NCBI RefSeq assembly: GCF_015354345.1
Contig: NZ_JADKYS010000007.1
Span: forward strand, 58,300-122,299
Direction: 5' to 3'
DNA from: Methylophilus sp. 14
GTDB lineage: Bacteria > Pseudomonadota > Gammaproteobacteria > Burkholderiales > Methylophilaceae
Length of the DNA: 64,000 bases
Part shown: in pieces, positions 16,719-25,679 of the stretch
How the letters are laid out: every line of letters starts with the position of its first letter
Numbering within the stretch: the first letter of the stretch is position 1
Translations under genes and position numbers: made by a program
Notes under the pieces: model-generated
What the model was told of the DNA's origin: nothing
Databases searched by the model: none
What the model saw: only the letters and a program-made list of their open reading frames with translations

Positions 16719-18114
16719 AACCAATCCTGTACGACGTCTATCATTTACGTTTTCGGCCTTGTGGTGGCAACACCGGCTGGTTGTCCCCGCACTGCTGATA
16801 GTCACGTTAATGCTGGGTCTGTTTGCCTGGCAGTTTAATATCATGGCAGACACCACACATAATCACCGCAACACACTGTCGGCAGCCAGCATACAAGTGC
16901 TCAAGCAGTTACCAGAGCGCATAGAAATCACGGCGTTTTGCAGCAACAGCCCATACAAAGGACGCTATTTCAGAAAATCGATCACGGCCCTGATACAGCG
17001 TTATCAACTCTTGCACCCCAACCTGCAACTGCAATTCGTCGATCCAGCCACAGCCCCGACCATGGCACGCGAGTGGCAAATCAAAAAAGAAGGCGAAATG
17101 GTTATTCGCTATCGCGATCAACAGCAACACATGTATTTGCCTTACACAGAAGAAGCCTTGACCAATGTGCTGCTGCAACTACAGCACGGCGCGCGTGCAC
17201 CGCTGCTATTTGCCACAGGCAATGGTGAGCCAGGCCTGCAAGACACCACCAGCGAGGGGGCAAGCCAACTGGGACAAGCCCTGCAAGCCGCGGGCTTACG
17301 CGCACTGAGCACCACATCACTGGCGATATTGCCCAACGAACAGGCTGCGCTATCGACCCTGGTGCTGGCCGGCGCTCGCCAGCCATATACACATTCACAG
17401 TTGACGGCCATTCAAGCGCATATTCAGCACGGCGGTAACCTGGTTTGGCTGCTAGATACGCCGCAGCAGCAAGGATTAGATGCATTGGCCACACAACTAG
17501 GGCTCAGCATCAGCCCCGGTGTAATCATTGATCCCAGCAATCGCCAGTTTGACATTCCACTGCATGCCTTGAGCACGCAGCACTATGCGTCACAAGGCCC
17601 CACCCAGGAGTTTGCACTGCGCACATTTTTTGACCACGCGCATGCCATTCAACGGCCACGCCAAGCTGGGGACACCTGGCGCGCGCTGCCGCTGGTCGCC
17701 GTGGCTGACCATGGCTGGGTTAGCGCAGACTATCCATCTACACGGTCGGCCACACCACCAGTGTTTAACCCGCAAACAGACACACAGGGCCCGGCCACAG
17801 TGATGCTGGCATTAGAAAAAGACCGCCCTACAGGTGAGCGGCAACGCATCTTGATCATCAGTAGCCGCCAATTTTTTAGCAATGCACAGTTACAACGCGG
17901 TGGCAATCTGGCACTGAGCATGCAAAGTCTGCAATGGGTGGTCAATAACCAGCCCAGCGTGAGTTTAACTGTCACACCACTGCGAGACAGCGTGATCGCG
18001 CTGCCTGCCAAACAGACCTGGCTGATCCTGTTATTTAATGGCTTTCAATTTGGCCTGCCAGCCTTATTATTATGGGCAGGCTGGCTGAGCTGGCGCAGAA
18101 AGCAACGTGTTTAA
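16711..18114 (+). CDS. GldG-like ABC transporter auxiliary protein
   Basis: The start ATGGCTAAA at 16711 overlaps the permease stop; an earlier in-frame ATG at 16552 lies inside the permease gene. The product has about 467 residues. A membrane segment near 22-42 precedes a large extracytoplasmic domain with the GldG/ABC-auxiliary signature (LPERIEITAFCSN, LLFATGNGEPGLQD, LVLAGARQPYT, HGGNLVWLLDTPQ). A C-terminal membrane segment and a basic tail (WRRKQRV) close it. GldF/GldG pairs usually work with a GldA ATPase, not found here. An operon with the regulator is inferred from the tight spacing. Confidence 0.85.
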   Translation: MAKTNPVRRLSFTFSALWWQHRLVVPALLIVTLMLGLFAWQFNIMADTTHNHRNTLSAASIQVLKQLPERIEITAFCSNSPYKGRYFRKSITALIQRYQLLHPNLQLQFVDPATAPTMAREWQIKKEGEMVIRYRDQQQHMYLPYTEEALTNVLLQLQHGARAPLLFATGNGEPGLQDTTSEGASQLGQALQAAGLRALSTTSLAILPNEQAALSTLVLAGARQPYTHSQLTAIQAHIQHGGNLVWLLDTPQQQGLDALATQLGLSISPGVIIDPSNRQFDIPLHALSTQHYASQGPTQEFALRTFFDHAHAIQRPRQAGDTWRALPLVAVADHGWVSADYPSTRSATPPVFNPQTDTQGPATVMLALEKDRPTGERQRILIISSRQFFSNAQLQRGGNLALSMQSLQWVVNNQPSVSLTVTPLRDSVIALPAKQTWLILLFNGFQFGLPALLLWAGWLSWRRKQRV

Positions 18115-18174
18115 ATCAATGCGCGTAATCACAATGGTGTGCTAAAGACATTAACCCTATACGCTTTTTACAAT

Positions 18175-18202
18175 AAAAAACCCCGGCATTACCGGGGTTT
18201 TT
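18175..18202. terminator. Bidirectional intrinsic terminator
   Basis: A-tract, CCCCGG, a short loop, CCGGGG and a T-tract form a symmetric hairpin. It ends the plus-strand GldFG unit and the convergent minus-strand epsD gene. Confidence 0.9.
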
Positions 18203-18220
18203 AACGAGGCCAGCGGCTGA

Positions 18221-19207
18221 TTACAAGCCTGACAGGCCTTTTTCAATCGCTTGATTATGATGCGCTGGCTGCTCTGTGGTTTCAGACACAGGGGCAGCCA
18301 CGGCTGACTCTGGTTTAGCCTCAGCAGGTGCGGCTGGCACTGCCGGAGCTGCTGTGGCATTGCTATCCATGGTCAGTTTGGAAAAGTCGCCATAAAACTC
18401 AACTTTGGCATCTTTACGCAAGGCAGATACTTCGTTTTTAATCACAGTTTGTTGATTAGAGTTCACCAAGAATTGCTGGATCACTGGCTTGGCTTTTTCC
18501 AGGTCTACTGGCTGACGGTCAACCTTGGCCAGGAACAACAAGACCAGCGCTTGTGGGCTTTTTACTACCAACGTATCGCCCGCTTTCAGGCTGTTTAACT
18601 TTTTCAACAACTCCAGCGGCAATTGCTCAGCGGCCTTACGGCTGGCATTGGCGCTAAAAATGTAGTTATTGTCTTTTAACCACTTGGCCAGATCATCTGC
18701 GGTTTTGGCAGCACTGATGCCCGCTTCAATCTCGCTGGCACGTTGCGTGCCGTCTTTCACGGCAAACTCCTGGATCACATAGACGTTACGCTCGCTGAAC
18801 AATTCAGGATGCGTATCGTAGAACTTCTTGATGTCATCAGCAGATGGTGTCGCTTGTTTGGAAGCGATTTTCTGCATATAGGCCTGCGCCAGCACTTGTT
18901 GCTTGGTGGCTTCCAATACCTGCAACACGTTAGGGTCACGGTCCAGTTTCTCATCGACAGACTTCTGCTTGAGCAGCTCCATGTCGACCATTTGCTGCAA
19001 TACTTTCTCAGACGCAGCCTTGACCTGTGACTGGTCGAGCTTGCCCAGTTTGGACAAAGCAAAATTTAACTGGTGTACAGTAATTTCGCTGCCATTCACT
19101 TTGGCAACGACTTGCGAGCCTGCTTTGGCAGCATCGTCATGTTTACTACACCCGGCCATGGCCAGCATCAGTGCTGGCACGATTAATGCGATTTTTTTCA
19201 TCATCAC
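18221..19207 (-). CDS. epsD: EpsD-family peptidyl-prolyl cis-trans isomerase lipoprotein
   Basis: This secreted SurA-like lipoprotein has 328 residues. The lipobox is LAMAGC near residue 20. A SurA-type N-terminal helical domain (KVNGSEITVHQLNFAL, VDMELLKQKSVDEKL, QVLAQAYMQKIAS) is followed by a rotamase-like region (SADDIKKFYDTHPELFSERNVYVIQEF). It ends in an Ala/Pro/Glu-rich tail. EpsD proteins belong to PEP-CTERM/exosortase polysaccharide loci, in line with PEP-CTERM proteins elsewhere in the window. Here it stands alone rather than in an eps operon. The family assignment is by pattern only. Confidence 0.75.
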   Translation of the reverse strand: MMMKKIALIVPALMLAMAGCSKHDDAAKAGSQVVAKVNGSEITVHQLNFALSKLGKLDQSQVKAASEKVLQQMVDMELLKQKSVDEKLDRDPNVLQVLEATKQQVLAQAYMQKIASKQATPSADDIKKFYDTHPELFSERNVYVIQEFAVKDGTQRASEIEAGISAAKTADDLAKWLKDNNYIFSANASRKAAEQLPLELLKKLNSLKAGDTLVVKSPQALVLLFLAKVDRQPVDLEKAKPVIQQFLVNSNQQTVIKNEVSALRKDAKVEFYGDFSKLTMDSNATAAPAVPAAPAEAKPESAVAAPVSETTEQPAHHNQAIEKGLSGL

Positions 19208-19331
19208 CCTTTAATATTTGGTATTTTTTGTGTTCTGTTGCGACAAGTCGCCAAACTAATGACGGCCACTCTCAGGCCTATCTTTAGCCCTCATGGGCAA
19301 CATTTACAACACACATGCTAACACACTCCGG

Positions 19332-20018
19332 TTACCAATATTGCCAATGACCACCATACACCACCCATAAGCCGAGCACGGCATTGGTGGTCACGTGGGC
19401 CAGTATTGATACCCAGAGCACCTGGAATTGACGGTATAACCAGGCATATACCAGTCCTGCCAACAACCCGGCTAACCAGAGTTGGTGTTCCACTGCAAAT
19501 AATACGCTACTTAGTGCAATTGCATAAGCCGTCACAGCAGCAGGGGCAACCGACATAAAGTCAGCATTATCCAGCCTGCGCATGACATAAGACCGCCAGA
19601 ACAGCTCTTCGATCACAGGCACCACCAGTGCCGAGCCACTCCAGCGACAAATCAACCAGAATATATCTGCATGCGTTTGCATGGGCATCGCCACGACTGG
19701 GCTGGCACCATGCCCGCCCAGCCAGGCTGGATAAGGCGCAATCCACAGTAGAAAGACCAGCCAACCGGCCAACAGTGCGGCCATGGCCTGGTTAAAGGTA
19801 GGCGTGACACGCAGCTCGAGATAGTCACGGCGGAAATACAATAATAGCCACAAGGCACACACACTTCGCAGCAGATAGGTTGATTCGGCGCCTAGGCCTA
19901 ACCAGGTCAAGGCAGCGGCCAGCCACGGTTCTGTCGCCAACAGCAGAATGAATCCGGCAAACGGGTAAATGCGGGCACATTCATGCCGGGTAAACCAGGA
20001 GCTTAATAACGCAGTCAT
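19332..20018 (-). CDS. CPBP-family intramembrane protease, PEP-CTERM/exosortase associated
   Basis: A multi-membrane protein of 228 residues with the CPBP (CAAX protease-like) motifs: EELFWRSYVMRRL (motif 1, catalytic glutamates), FAVEHQLWLAGLLAGLVYAW (motif 2 His) and ILAHVTTNAVLG (motif 3 His/Asn). A subfamily of such proteins is regularly found with exosortase and PEP-CTERM genes. It lies between epsD and the Ton-like cluster on the same strand, with 42 nt to the coiled-coil gene, so it may be the last gene of that operon. The substrate is unknown. Confidence 0.8.
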   Translation of the reverse strand: MTALLSSWFTRHECARIYPFAGFILLLATEPWLAAALTWLGLGAESTYLLRSVCALWLLLYFRRDYLELRVTPTFNQAMAALLAGWLVFLLWIAPYPAWLGGHGASPVVAMPMQTHADIFWLICRWSGSALVVPVIEELFWRSYVMRRLDNADFMSVAPAAVTAYAIALSSVLFAVEHQLWLAGLLAGLVYAWLYRQFQVLWVSILAHVTTNAVLGLWVVYGGHWQYW

Positions 20019-20060
20019 GATGCCAGCCGATCCTCAAAAGCCTGCCACAGGCGAAAATGC

Positions 20061-20735
20061 TCAGGGCGCAGCTATTGTATCAACTTTATTTTCTAGTAGC
20101 TGCGTCTGCTTGCCCTGTAGAATATTTTCCAGCTCTACACGTTTGAGCTGGAAAAAAGGCTCTGCCCGCAAAAATCGCTGATACGCCCCGGCATCCGCGT
20201 ATAAGTTCACCAGGTCGTGGCCATAACTATACAAGCGGCTGTTTTTCTCTTCACAGGCCACCAGTTGCTGATGTTCTGCGCTCACCTTGCTCACCAAGCC
20301 TTTACGCTGATGATCATTGGTATCTAGGTCAGCTTTCGCCACCTTTAGTTGCTGCTCGGTCTTTTCGAGTAATTGCGTCTGCTCGGCTAGCTGCGCTTGC
20401 AATTGCTGCACTTGTGCTGACAACGCCGTTTTCTCCTGGCTCAGCTTCTGGTTATCAGACGTAAGCTGCTGATTACGTTTAACCTGTCCCTGCAGTTTGG
20501 CCGAATGTGCCTTCTGCGAACTCTGCGCCTCGCCCAGCGCCTGCGACAGGTCTTTTTTCTCTTGCTCAAACTGGCTCTGCATGGCCGATTTCTCAGTCTC
20601 CAGGTCCTGCTTCATCTTTTGCATTAAAATCGCCGCGCGCTTAGCCGCCTTGTCCTGCTTTTCGGCGGCCATACTGTGGTTTGCAAACAAGCCCAAGCAG
20701 CAAACGCTCAGCAAGAGTGACACCATGATTTTCAT
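20061..20735 (-). CDS. Exported coiled-coil protein
   Basis: The product has 224 residues. After a signal peptide (SVCCLGLFANHSMA) comes a long heptad-rich coiled coil from about residue 27 to 160, rich in Gln, Lys and Glu (QKMKQDLETEKSAMQSQFEQ). A compact tail (LYSYGHDLVNLYADAGAYQRF, FQLKRVELENILQGKQT) follows. No named family is recognised. It follows the porin gene by nine bases, so it is encoded with the ExbB-ExbD-TonB module. It could bridge periplasm and outer membrane, but this is inference. Confidence 0.75.
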   Translation of the reverse strand: MKIMVSLLLSVCCLGLFANHSMAAEKQDKAAKRAAILMQKMKQDLETEKSAMQSQFEQEKKDLSQALGEAQSSQKAHSAKLQGQVKRNQQLTSDNQKLSQEKTALSAQVQQLQAQLAEQTQLLEKTEQQLKVAKADLDTNDHQRKGLVSKVSAEHQQLVACEEKNSRLYSYGHDLVNLYADAGAYQRFLRAEPFFQLKRVELENILQGKQTQLLENKVDTIAAP

Positions 20736-20744
20736 GCTATTCCT

Positions 20745-22373
20745 TTAGAATCGGCCATTAAAGTCGACAAAAAATGTATCTACCGAGAATGGCAAGCCAG
20801 AAATCTCGTCTGCGCTGACATAGCGTGAAGATAACCAGGCATTTTTGCCTACACCATACTGTGCGCCCACATAAAAGCCTTTGGCATCTGTGCCACCGAG
20901 ACGGAAGTTAGAGTCGGTGAAACCATCCAGTGTGGCATCTGCCTCCAGGCGGCGATAACCACCAAACACCTGCCAGTCATGCAGCTTCTTGATCATGGGA
21001 TGACCCACCATCAATGCAAGCTCATAACCCTCATTTTCTTTTTTGTAGGTGTTGCCAGTGCGGCGCTGAATTTCTTTCTGATCAAAGCCGATGTTTTGCA
21101 CATAAGCACCATGCAAGATGACATGCACCGGGTCAAACACGGCCAAATCCACTTCACCGGTAAAGTTAATCAACTGAAACTGAGAGGCCAGTCCACAGAT
21201 GCCGCCTGAACCACACAAACTACCATTGGTCGTACCATCATTAATACTGAATGTATGGTTACCTTTTTGACGCCACAGCGGCACGGTGCCGGCATATTTG
21301 AGGCTATCATTGACCGGATTGCGCTCACCTTCTACATTTTTAAAATCGTAGTAAGCCACGCCTAATTTGACCTTGCTATCATTGCTGGCAGTCCACTCAA
21401 TGCCACCCTGTGCGGCATACATCCACTTGTCACCGGCCTTGTTGGTATTAGAGCTTTCTACCTCTTCAATCGGGAATGCGCCCACTGAGGAGAATAGCTT
21501 CCAATGCCTGTTAATCGCTGGATTCGCACGTGCTACAAAACCATCAAATGCCAGGTCAGGATCCCACAGCAAGTCCGTGCCAAATACCTGGTTGCCGGTA
21601 AAGAATGGGTTAGCAAATCGCCCCCCGCTCAATGTCAGCCAGTCATAAGGCTTGGCCTCAAGAAAAGCACGGTCCAGCCCGAACACAAACTTGCCTTGAG
21701 AGAACCCCTCGGTCTGGTTTGGGGTCACTGGTGTTTGCAACATCCCGGTGGTGAAGCGAATACCACCATCCAGCCACTCGTTAATATGTATATTCGCACC
21801 AAAGAATGCACGCACACGCTGACGCTCGCGATCTTCAGTCGTGTTATTAACGACCATATTCTGCACTTCGCTACTTGCCAAAGCGCCGGGAATGGCATTG
21901 CTATCGCTAAACATATCCTGCTGATAACGTAAACGCAGGGCACCTGTCCACTCTATGCGGTCTATCCACTCAGGAATGCCCAATCGCTCACCTGCTTTGT
22001 AATTGAGCTTTTTCATGACTTCTTGCTCAATTTCAGCACGCATTTCATTTTTAACATGCTCAGGCACATATTGCACACGAATAGCCTTGGGCTGACCGCC
22101 GACCGCCTGCTCCACTGGCTGTGGGTTCTGTGCCGCTAAAGCCTCGGCCTCTTCTTTGGCCTTCTGTTTGGCTTGTTGTGCCTGCTGCAATAAGGTATCC
22201 GCCTTTTGTTTTGACAGCAAGCCTTCTTGTACCAACAACTCAATCAAACTCATGGTAGTTGCCCGTACCTCTTCGAGCGATTCACGCTCGCCCGCGGCTA
22301 CATTGGCTGATTGCGCCCCAAGCAGGCTAGCCACCACCAAAGGAATCATCCAGTTTTTTGCTTTAATGTTCAT
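20745..22373 (-). CDS. Large outer-membrane porin with N-terminal coiled coil
   Basis: The protein has 542 residues. A signal peptide (VVASLLGAQSANVAAG) is followed by a short helical coiled-coil region (about 32-90, KQKADTLLQQAQQAKQKAKE). A beta-barrel begins near residue 140 (IEWTGALRLRYQQDMF) and ends in a terminal Phe motif (VDTFFVDFNGRF), the usual outer-membrane insertion signal. This matches the putative-porin family that carries N-terminal helices. It lies between the TonB-like and coiled-coil genes. No TonB box or plug domain is visible, so it is a porin rather than a TonB-dependent receptor. Confidence 0.85.
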   Translation of the reverse strand: MNIKAKNWMIPLVVASLLGAQSANVAAGERESLEEVRATTMSLIELLVQEGLLSKQKADTLLQQAQQAKQKAKEEAEALAAQNPQPVEQAVGGQPKAIRVQYVPEHVKNEMRAEIEQEVMKKLNYKAGERLGIPEWIDRIEWTGALRLRYQQDMFSDSNAIPGALASSEVQNMVVNNTTEDRERQRVRAFFGANIHINEWLDGGIRFTTGMLQTPVTPNQTEGFSQGKFVFGLDRAFLEAKPYDWLTLSGGRFANPFFTGNQVFGTDLLWDPDLAFDGFVARANPAINRHWKLFSSVGAFPIEEVESSNTNKAGDKWMYAAQGGIEWTASNDSKVKLGVAYYDFKNVEGERNPVNDSLKYAGTVPLWRQKGNHTFSINDGTTNGSLCGSGGICGLASQFQLINFTGEVDLAVFDPVHVILHGAYVQNIGFDQKEIQRRTGNTYKKENEGYELALMVGHPMIKKLHDWQVFGGYRRLEADATLDGFTDSNFRLGGTDAKGFYVGAQYGVGKNAWLSSRYVSADEISGLPFSVDTFFVDFNGRF

Positions 22374-22422
22374 TCTCTTTCCCTAATTACTAAGCGCTTT
22401 TACCGCGTTGCCTGTCGCATGT

Positions 22423-23139
22423 TTAAGACATATTTTTTGAAGCCATTCGGACGACGACTTTTCTTGGCATATCCTCTGGCGCAGATTCCTTCAATGGCGG
22501 AATCCTGCTCAATACCTTGCGAATCAAGGCATCAATTTCCGCATCCCCGCTGGAATCAATCAATTCGGCATGATCAATATCCCCTTGCGCCGTTAAGAAC
22601 ACCCTGACATCCACCTGATACTTGACTTTGTTCAAGCCATTTTCAGCATCCAGGGCTTTTTTGATCTGCGCATCGACCTTGTTGGTAAACCAGGCAAATG
22701 CCGCCATATTTTTCTTGCCACCGATTTTGGGGCCGGTAGTGACATCACCACCTTTGTACTCGTTGTTCACCGCCCCGGCCTGGAACGGGCTAGGACCATC
22801 GCCAGCAGCCCCTTCCATTTTGAGGTTCTCTGCTGGAGGCGCCTCTACGGGCTTGGGTTCAGGCTCTTTGGGTGCTTCCTTCGGTTGCTCTTTGGGCGTT
22901 TCCTTAGGCGGCTCTTTTGGCGGTGGGGGTGGCGGAGGAGGCGGTGTATCCGGCAACAATTTCACCGTGGTGATTTGCTTTTTATGCGCAGGGCCACCTG
23001 ACAATAACTTTTTAATGCCATACCCTATACCCGCCAATACAGCCAGCACCAGCAACGCCACGACAACGCGTGTCGCCCATAAGCGCGTGGCAGAGTCAGG
23101 GGTTTCTTCTGCAACGGCATCCATGTCATGCAATGCCAT
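22423..23139 (-). CDS. TonB-family energy transducer
   Basis: The protein has 238 residues. A membrane anchor (about 21-43, LWATRVVVALLVLAVLAGIGYG) is followed by a proline-rich periplasmic spacer with PPPPPPPP and a KEPPKETPKEQPKEAPKEP-like repeat. A C-terminal TonB-like domain (about 155-236) includes YQVDVRVFLTAQGDIDHAEL and DALIRKVLSRIPPL. It sits two bases after the second exbD gene, so the motor and transducer are co-produced. The final segment differs enough from classical TonB that the partner receptor cannot be predicted. The porin encoded next is the obvious candidate partner. Confidence 0.88.
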   Translation of the reverse strand: MALHDMDAVAEETPDSATRLWATRVVVALLVLAVLAGIGYGIKKLLSGGPAHKKQITTVKLLPDTPPPPPPPPPKEPPKETPKEQPKEAPKEPEPKPVEAPPAENLKMEGAAGDGPSPFQAGAVNNEYKGGDVTTGPKIGGKKNMAAFAWFTNKVDAQIKKALDAENGLNKVKYQVDVRVFLTAQGDIDHAELIDSSGDAEIDALIRKVLSRIPPLKESAPEDMPRKVVVRMASKNMS

Positions 23140-23141
23140 GC

Positions 23142-23546
23142 TTATGTCCCAATCTTGCCGGTCACCAGGCCGACATTTTCAATTTGCAGACGGTTGACCA
23201 GGTCAATCACGCCGATGACCCCGGCATAAGGCGCTTGCGCCTGGCCTTTGATCATGACGTTGAATTTCGGGTCCATGGCCTTGGCCTGGTTGAGCTGGGT
23301 TTCCAGCTCGGCCATGCTTACACCCACCCCGTTAATCGTCAGCGTGCCGCCCTGCTGCACCTGCACGATTTTGATGTCGTGTTTTTCGGTGCTAGGCTTG
23401 TTAGAGGGCTTGGGCAGATTCATGGTCAGGCCCTGCACACCAGCGGTGGTCATCAGAATAAAAATCACTAACAGCACATAGGCCAGATCGAGCATAGGCG
23501 TGATGTTGATGGTGTCGTAAGGTTGGGCGTCGTTTTGGACTTGCAT
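23142..23546 (-). CDS. ExbD/TolR-family proton channel subunit (second copy)
   Basis: This 134-residue protein has the ExbD layout: a short cytoplasmic N-terminus, one membrane helix with the proton-pathway Asp (TPMLDLAYVLLVIFILMTTA), and a periplasmic domain (LTINGVGVSMAELETQLNQA). It is a paralogue of the gene just upstream; the helix segments are nearly identical while the periplasmic parts have diverged. Two ExbD subunits next to one ExbB are typical of TonB2-like systems with an accessory role. Confidence 0.92.
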   Translation of the reverse strand: MQVQNDAQPYDTINITPMLDLAYVLLVIFILMTTAGVQGLTMNLPKPSNKPSTEKHDIKIVQVQQGGTLTINGVGVSMAELETQLNQAKAMDPKFNVMIKGQAQAPYAGVIGVIDLVNRLQIENVGLVTGKIGT

Positions 23547-23549
23547 GGC

Positions 23550-23960
23550 TTACTCCACCACTTTCTTGGTCACCAGGCCGACTTCGGTGATGTCCAAGCG
23601 TTTACAGATTTCGAGCACTTCGGACACCTTTTCATAATGCGCAGCCGCATCGCCTTTAAGCACCACAGGCAACTCGGGATTACTGCTTTTATATTCCGCC
23701 AGACGCTGCTCCAGTTGCGCCATATCCACCGGAAAAGCATCCAGGTAAACGCTGCCATCACTGGTCACGGTGATGGCCCGCATTTGCGGCTTGGCCAGCG
23801 CGGCAGAGTTCACGGTATGCGGCATATCGACTTTGACGCCTTGCACGGATGCTGTAGTCATGATGATAAAAATCACCAGCAATACGTACGCCAGGTCCAG
23901 CATGGGCGTAATATTGATTTCATCGTATAGCTGGTTCTCTTCTTTGACGCCTTCTGACAT
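23550..23960 (-). CDS. ExbD/TolR-family proton channel subunit (first copy)
   Basis: The protein has 136 residues. The membrane helix carries the conserved Asp (TPMLDLAYVLLVIFIIMTTA), followed by a periplasmic domain (VYLDAFPVDMAQLEQRLAEYKS and LPVVLKGDAAAHYEKVSEVLEIC). It lies 10 nt after the ExbB-like gene and three before its paralogue. The complex should use the proton gradient to drive the TonB-like protein encoded downstream. Confidence 0.93.
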   Translation of the reverse strand: MSEGVKEENQLYDEINITPMLDLAYVLLVIFIIMTTASVQGVKVDMPHTVNSAALAKPQMRAITVTSDGSVYLDAFPVDMAQLEQRLAEYKSSNPELPVVLKGDAAAHYEKVSEVLEICKRLDITEVGLVTKKVVE

Positions 23961-23970
23961 CGTCTAAACC

Positions 23971-25647
23971 TTATTCCTTACCGTACAGTTCGGCGGTACG
24001 GGTAATGAACTCATCGACAAAAATCTGCATGGCGATGGTGATGTTTTTGACGCGGCTGGCCAGGTAGTTGTAACCAAACAGCGCCGGAATCGCCACGCCC
24101 AAGCCTGCAACCGTGGCTAACAAAGCCGCCGCAATACCCGGCGCAATCGCGTTCACGTTGACGTCACCCGCCGCAGCAATCGCGGCAAAGGTAATCATCA
24201 CACCAACCACCGTGCCCAGCAGGCCGAGGAAAGGACCACCGGAAATCGCGATCGTGAGCAACACCATCATGCTGTTCAGGCGCTGGGTTTCACGCACCTG
24301 GTCAGCATCCACGGCTGCTTTAATGGCATCAATCGACGCGCCACTCAGTTCGACTTTGCCTTCATGTTCACGTTTTTTAATCTCACGCAAACCAGCTTTA
24401 TACAAACCGAACAGGTTGGAGTTGGCATAGGTGCCGGATTTATCCAGGTCCAGCAAATCCTTGGCAGACGCCTGCTGGAAGCGCTTGAGGAACAAGGCAT
24501 TGTCTTTGTCGGTGCGCACCACCAAACGGGCTTTGCTCACCATGACCCACACGCTGATGGCGAACATCACCGCCAGGATCGCGATCACTACTTTTGCATC
24601 GACGGTCAGGCTGTCGATCAGGATGCCCATGTAGTTGGCTTCGCCGCCTTCACCCTCTTCTTCACCATCGGCGGCGATGACTTTAACCATGCTGGCATCC
24701 GCGCCTTGTGATTTCGCCACCAGTGCCAGCCAGGCAGCACTACGTGCCGTCGAAGCAAGTTGTAACTCATCCACTTCTGCATTCAAGTTTTGCCCTAAAG
24801 TGAATTCCGCGTTCGCCTGCGCATCGCTCGCTTCCACTTGTCCAGCCACTTGACCATTGACATACACAATGGCCTGACCAGCCTGGAATACCACGGCAAG
24901 ATGCTGCCACTGGCCAGCCTTCAATTCACCAGCTTGGGTACTGGCGGCACCAGCATGCAGTGCCAGGGCGCTACCTTCCAGGGTTAACTTCACGTTACCA
25001 CTTTTGAAAATCTCAGCAGTTTGTGGCAAATTGGCCGGCTTCAGCCAGACAGACCAAGTCATGCCGTTGGCCAAGACTGGTTCAGCTGACAAAGCAATCG
25101 TTAACGGGCTGTTGCTTAAAGTGGCACTTTCGGCAATCAAGCCAGCTTTTTGCACCACTGCATTGCCTCTTGCGGTCAATTGCGCAGGACCACTGTCTTT
25201 GAGCAATGCGTTATCGGCAAACGCAAAGCGGGCCAGTAAAGCCGAATCATTCAGGGCTTGACCATCACTGACCGATTTGGCACCTTCGTTACCGGTATAC
25301 AAGCTGATCGCCAGCTCTTTATTAGCCGCAGACACTTGCGGCAGCACCACCCAGGCCACGGCCAGCTCGTTCACCGCGTCGTATTTTTCCAGTGAGAATT
25401 TGAGTTCTGTTTTATCATCCGCAGCGATAAAACGCAGGTCAGCGCCATCCACATTGGCACCGGTAAAATCAAAATTGCCAGAATGCAGGCGCACCAATAC
25501 CGGCGCCTGATTCACTGCCTCTTTAATATTGGCGGTTTCTATCGTAATTTTTTGTTGTGTCGCCCAATCTGCATTCCATGCTGCCATGACTGTCGTAGAC
25601 AGGCTGAGCCCTAATAATCCAACCAATAAACCAAGTGTTTTCTTCAT
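23971..25647 (-). CDS. ExbB/TolQ proton channel fused to periplasmic DUF2341 and LamG-like domains
   Basis: The protein has 558 residues, more than twice a normal ExbB. A signal peptide (LLGLSLSTTVMA) is followed by a DUF2341-like region (about 22-130, NADWATQQKITIETANIKEA) and a LamG/concanavalin-like region (about 170-300, MTWSVWLKPANLPQTAE, GQWQHLAVVFQAGQAIVYVN). An ExbB core follows with membrane helices near 345-368, 455-485 (LTIAISGGPFLGLLGTVVGV) and 498-525. The fusion puts a carbohydrate- or ligand-binding-like module in the periplasm on the motor itself. This is a known but uncommon architecture. It is the first gene of the operon and has the GGACTAGTC box upstream. Confidence 0.92.
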   Translation of the reverse strand: MKKTLGLLVGLLGLSLSTTVMAAWNADWATQQKITIETANIKEAVNQAPVLVRLHSGNFDFTGANVDGADLRFIAADDKTELKFSLEKYDAVNELAVAWVVLPQVSAANKELAISLYTGNEGAKSVSDGQALNDSALLARFAFADNALLKDSGPAQLTARGNAVVQKAGLIAESATLSNSPLTIALSAEPVLANGMTWSVWLKPANLPQTAEIFKSGNVKLTLEGSALALHAGAASTQAGELKAGQWQHLAVVFQAGQAIVYVNGQVAGQVEASDAQANAEFTLGQNLNAEVDELQLASTARSAAWLALVAKSQGADASMVKVIAADGEEEGEGGEANYMGILIDSLTVDAKVVIAILAVMFAISVWVMVSKARLVVRTDKDNALFLKRFQQASAKDLLDLDKSGTYANSNLFGLYKAGLREIKKREHEGKVELSGASIDAIKAAVDADQVRETQRLNSMMVLLTIAISGGPFLGLLGTVVGVMITFAAIAAAGDVNVNAIAPGIAAALLATVAGLGVAIPALFGYNYLASRVKNITIAMQIFVDEFITRTAELYGKE

Positions 25648-25679
25648 AGCTTCGCTGACGAGTTAATTCGAGCAGCAAG

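Noticed and set aside
22622..23197. A 191-residue Gly/Ser-rich plus-strand frame
   Set aside because: It is the shadow of the proline-rich tonB gene on the minus strand.
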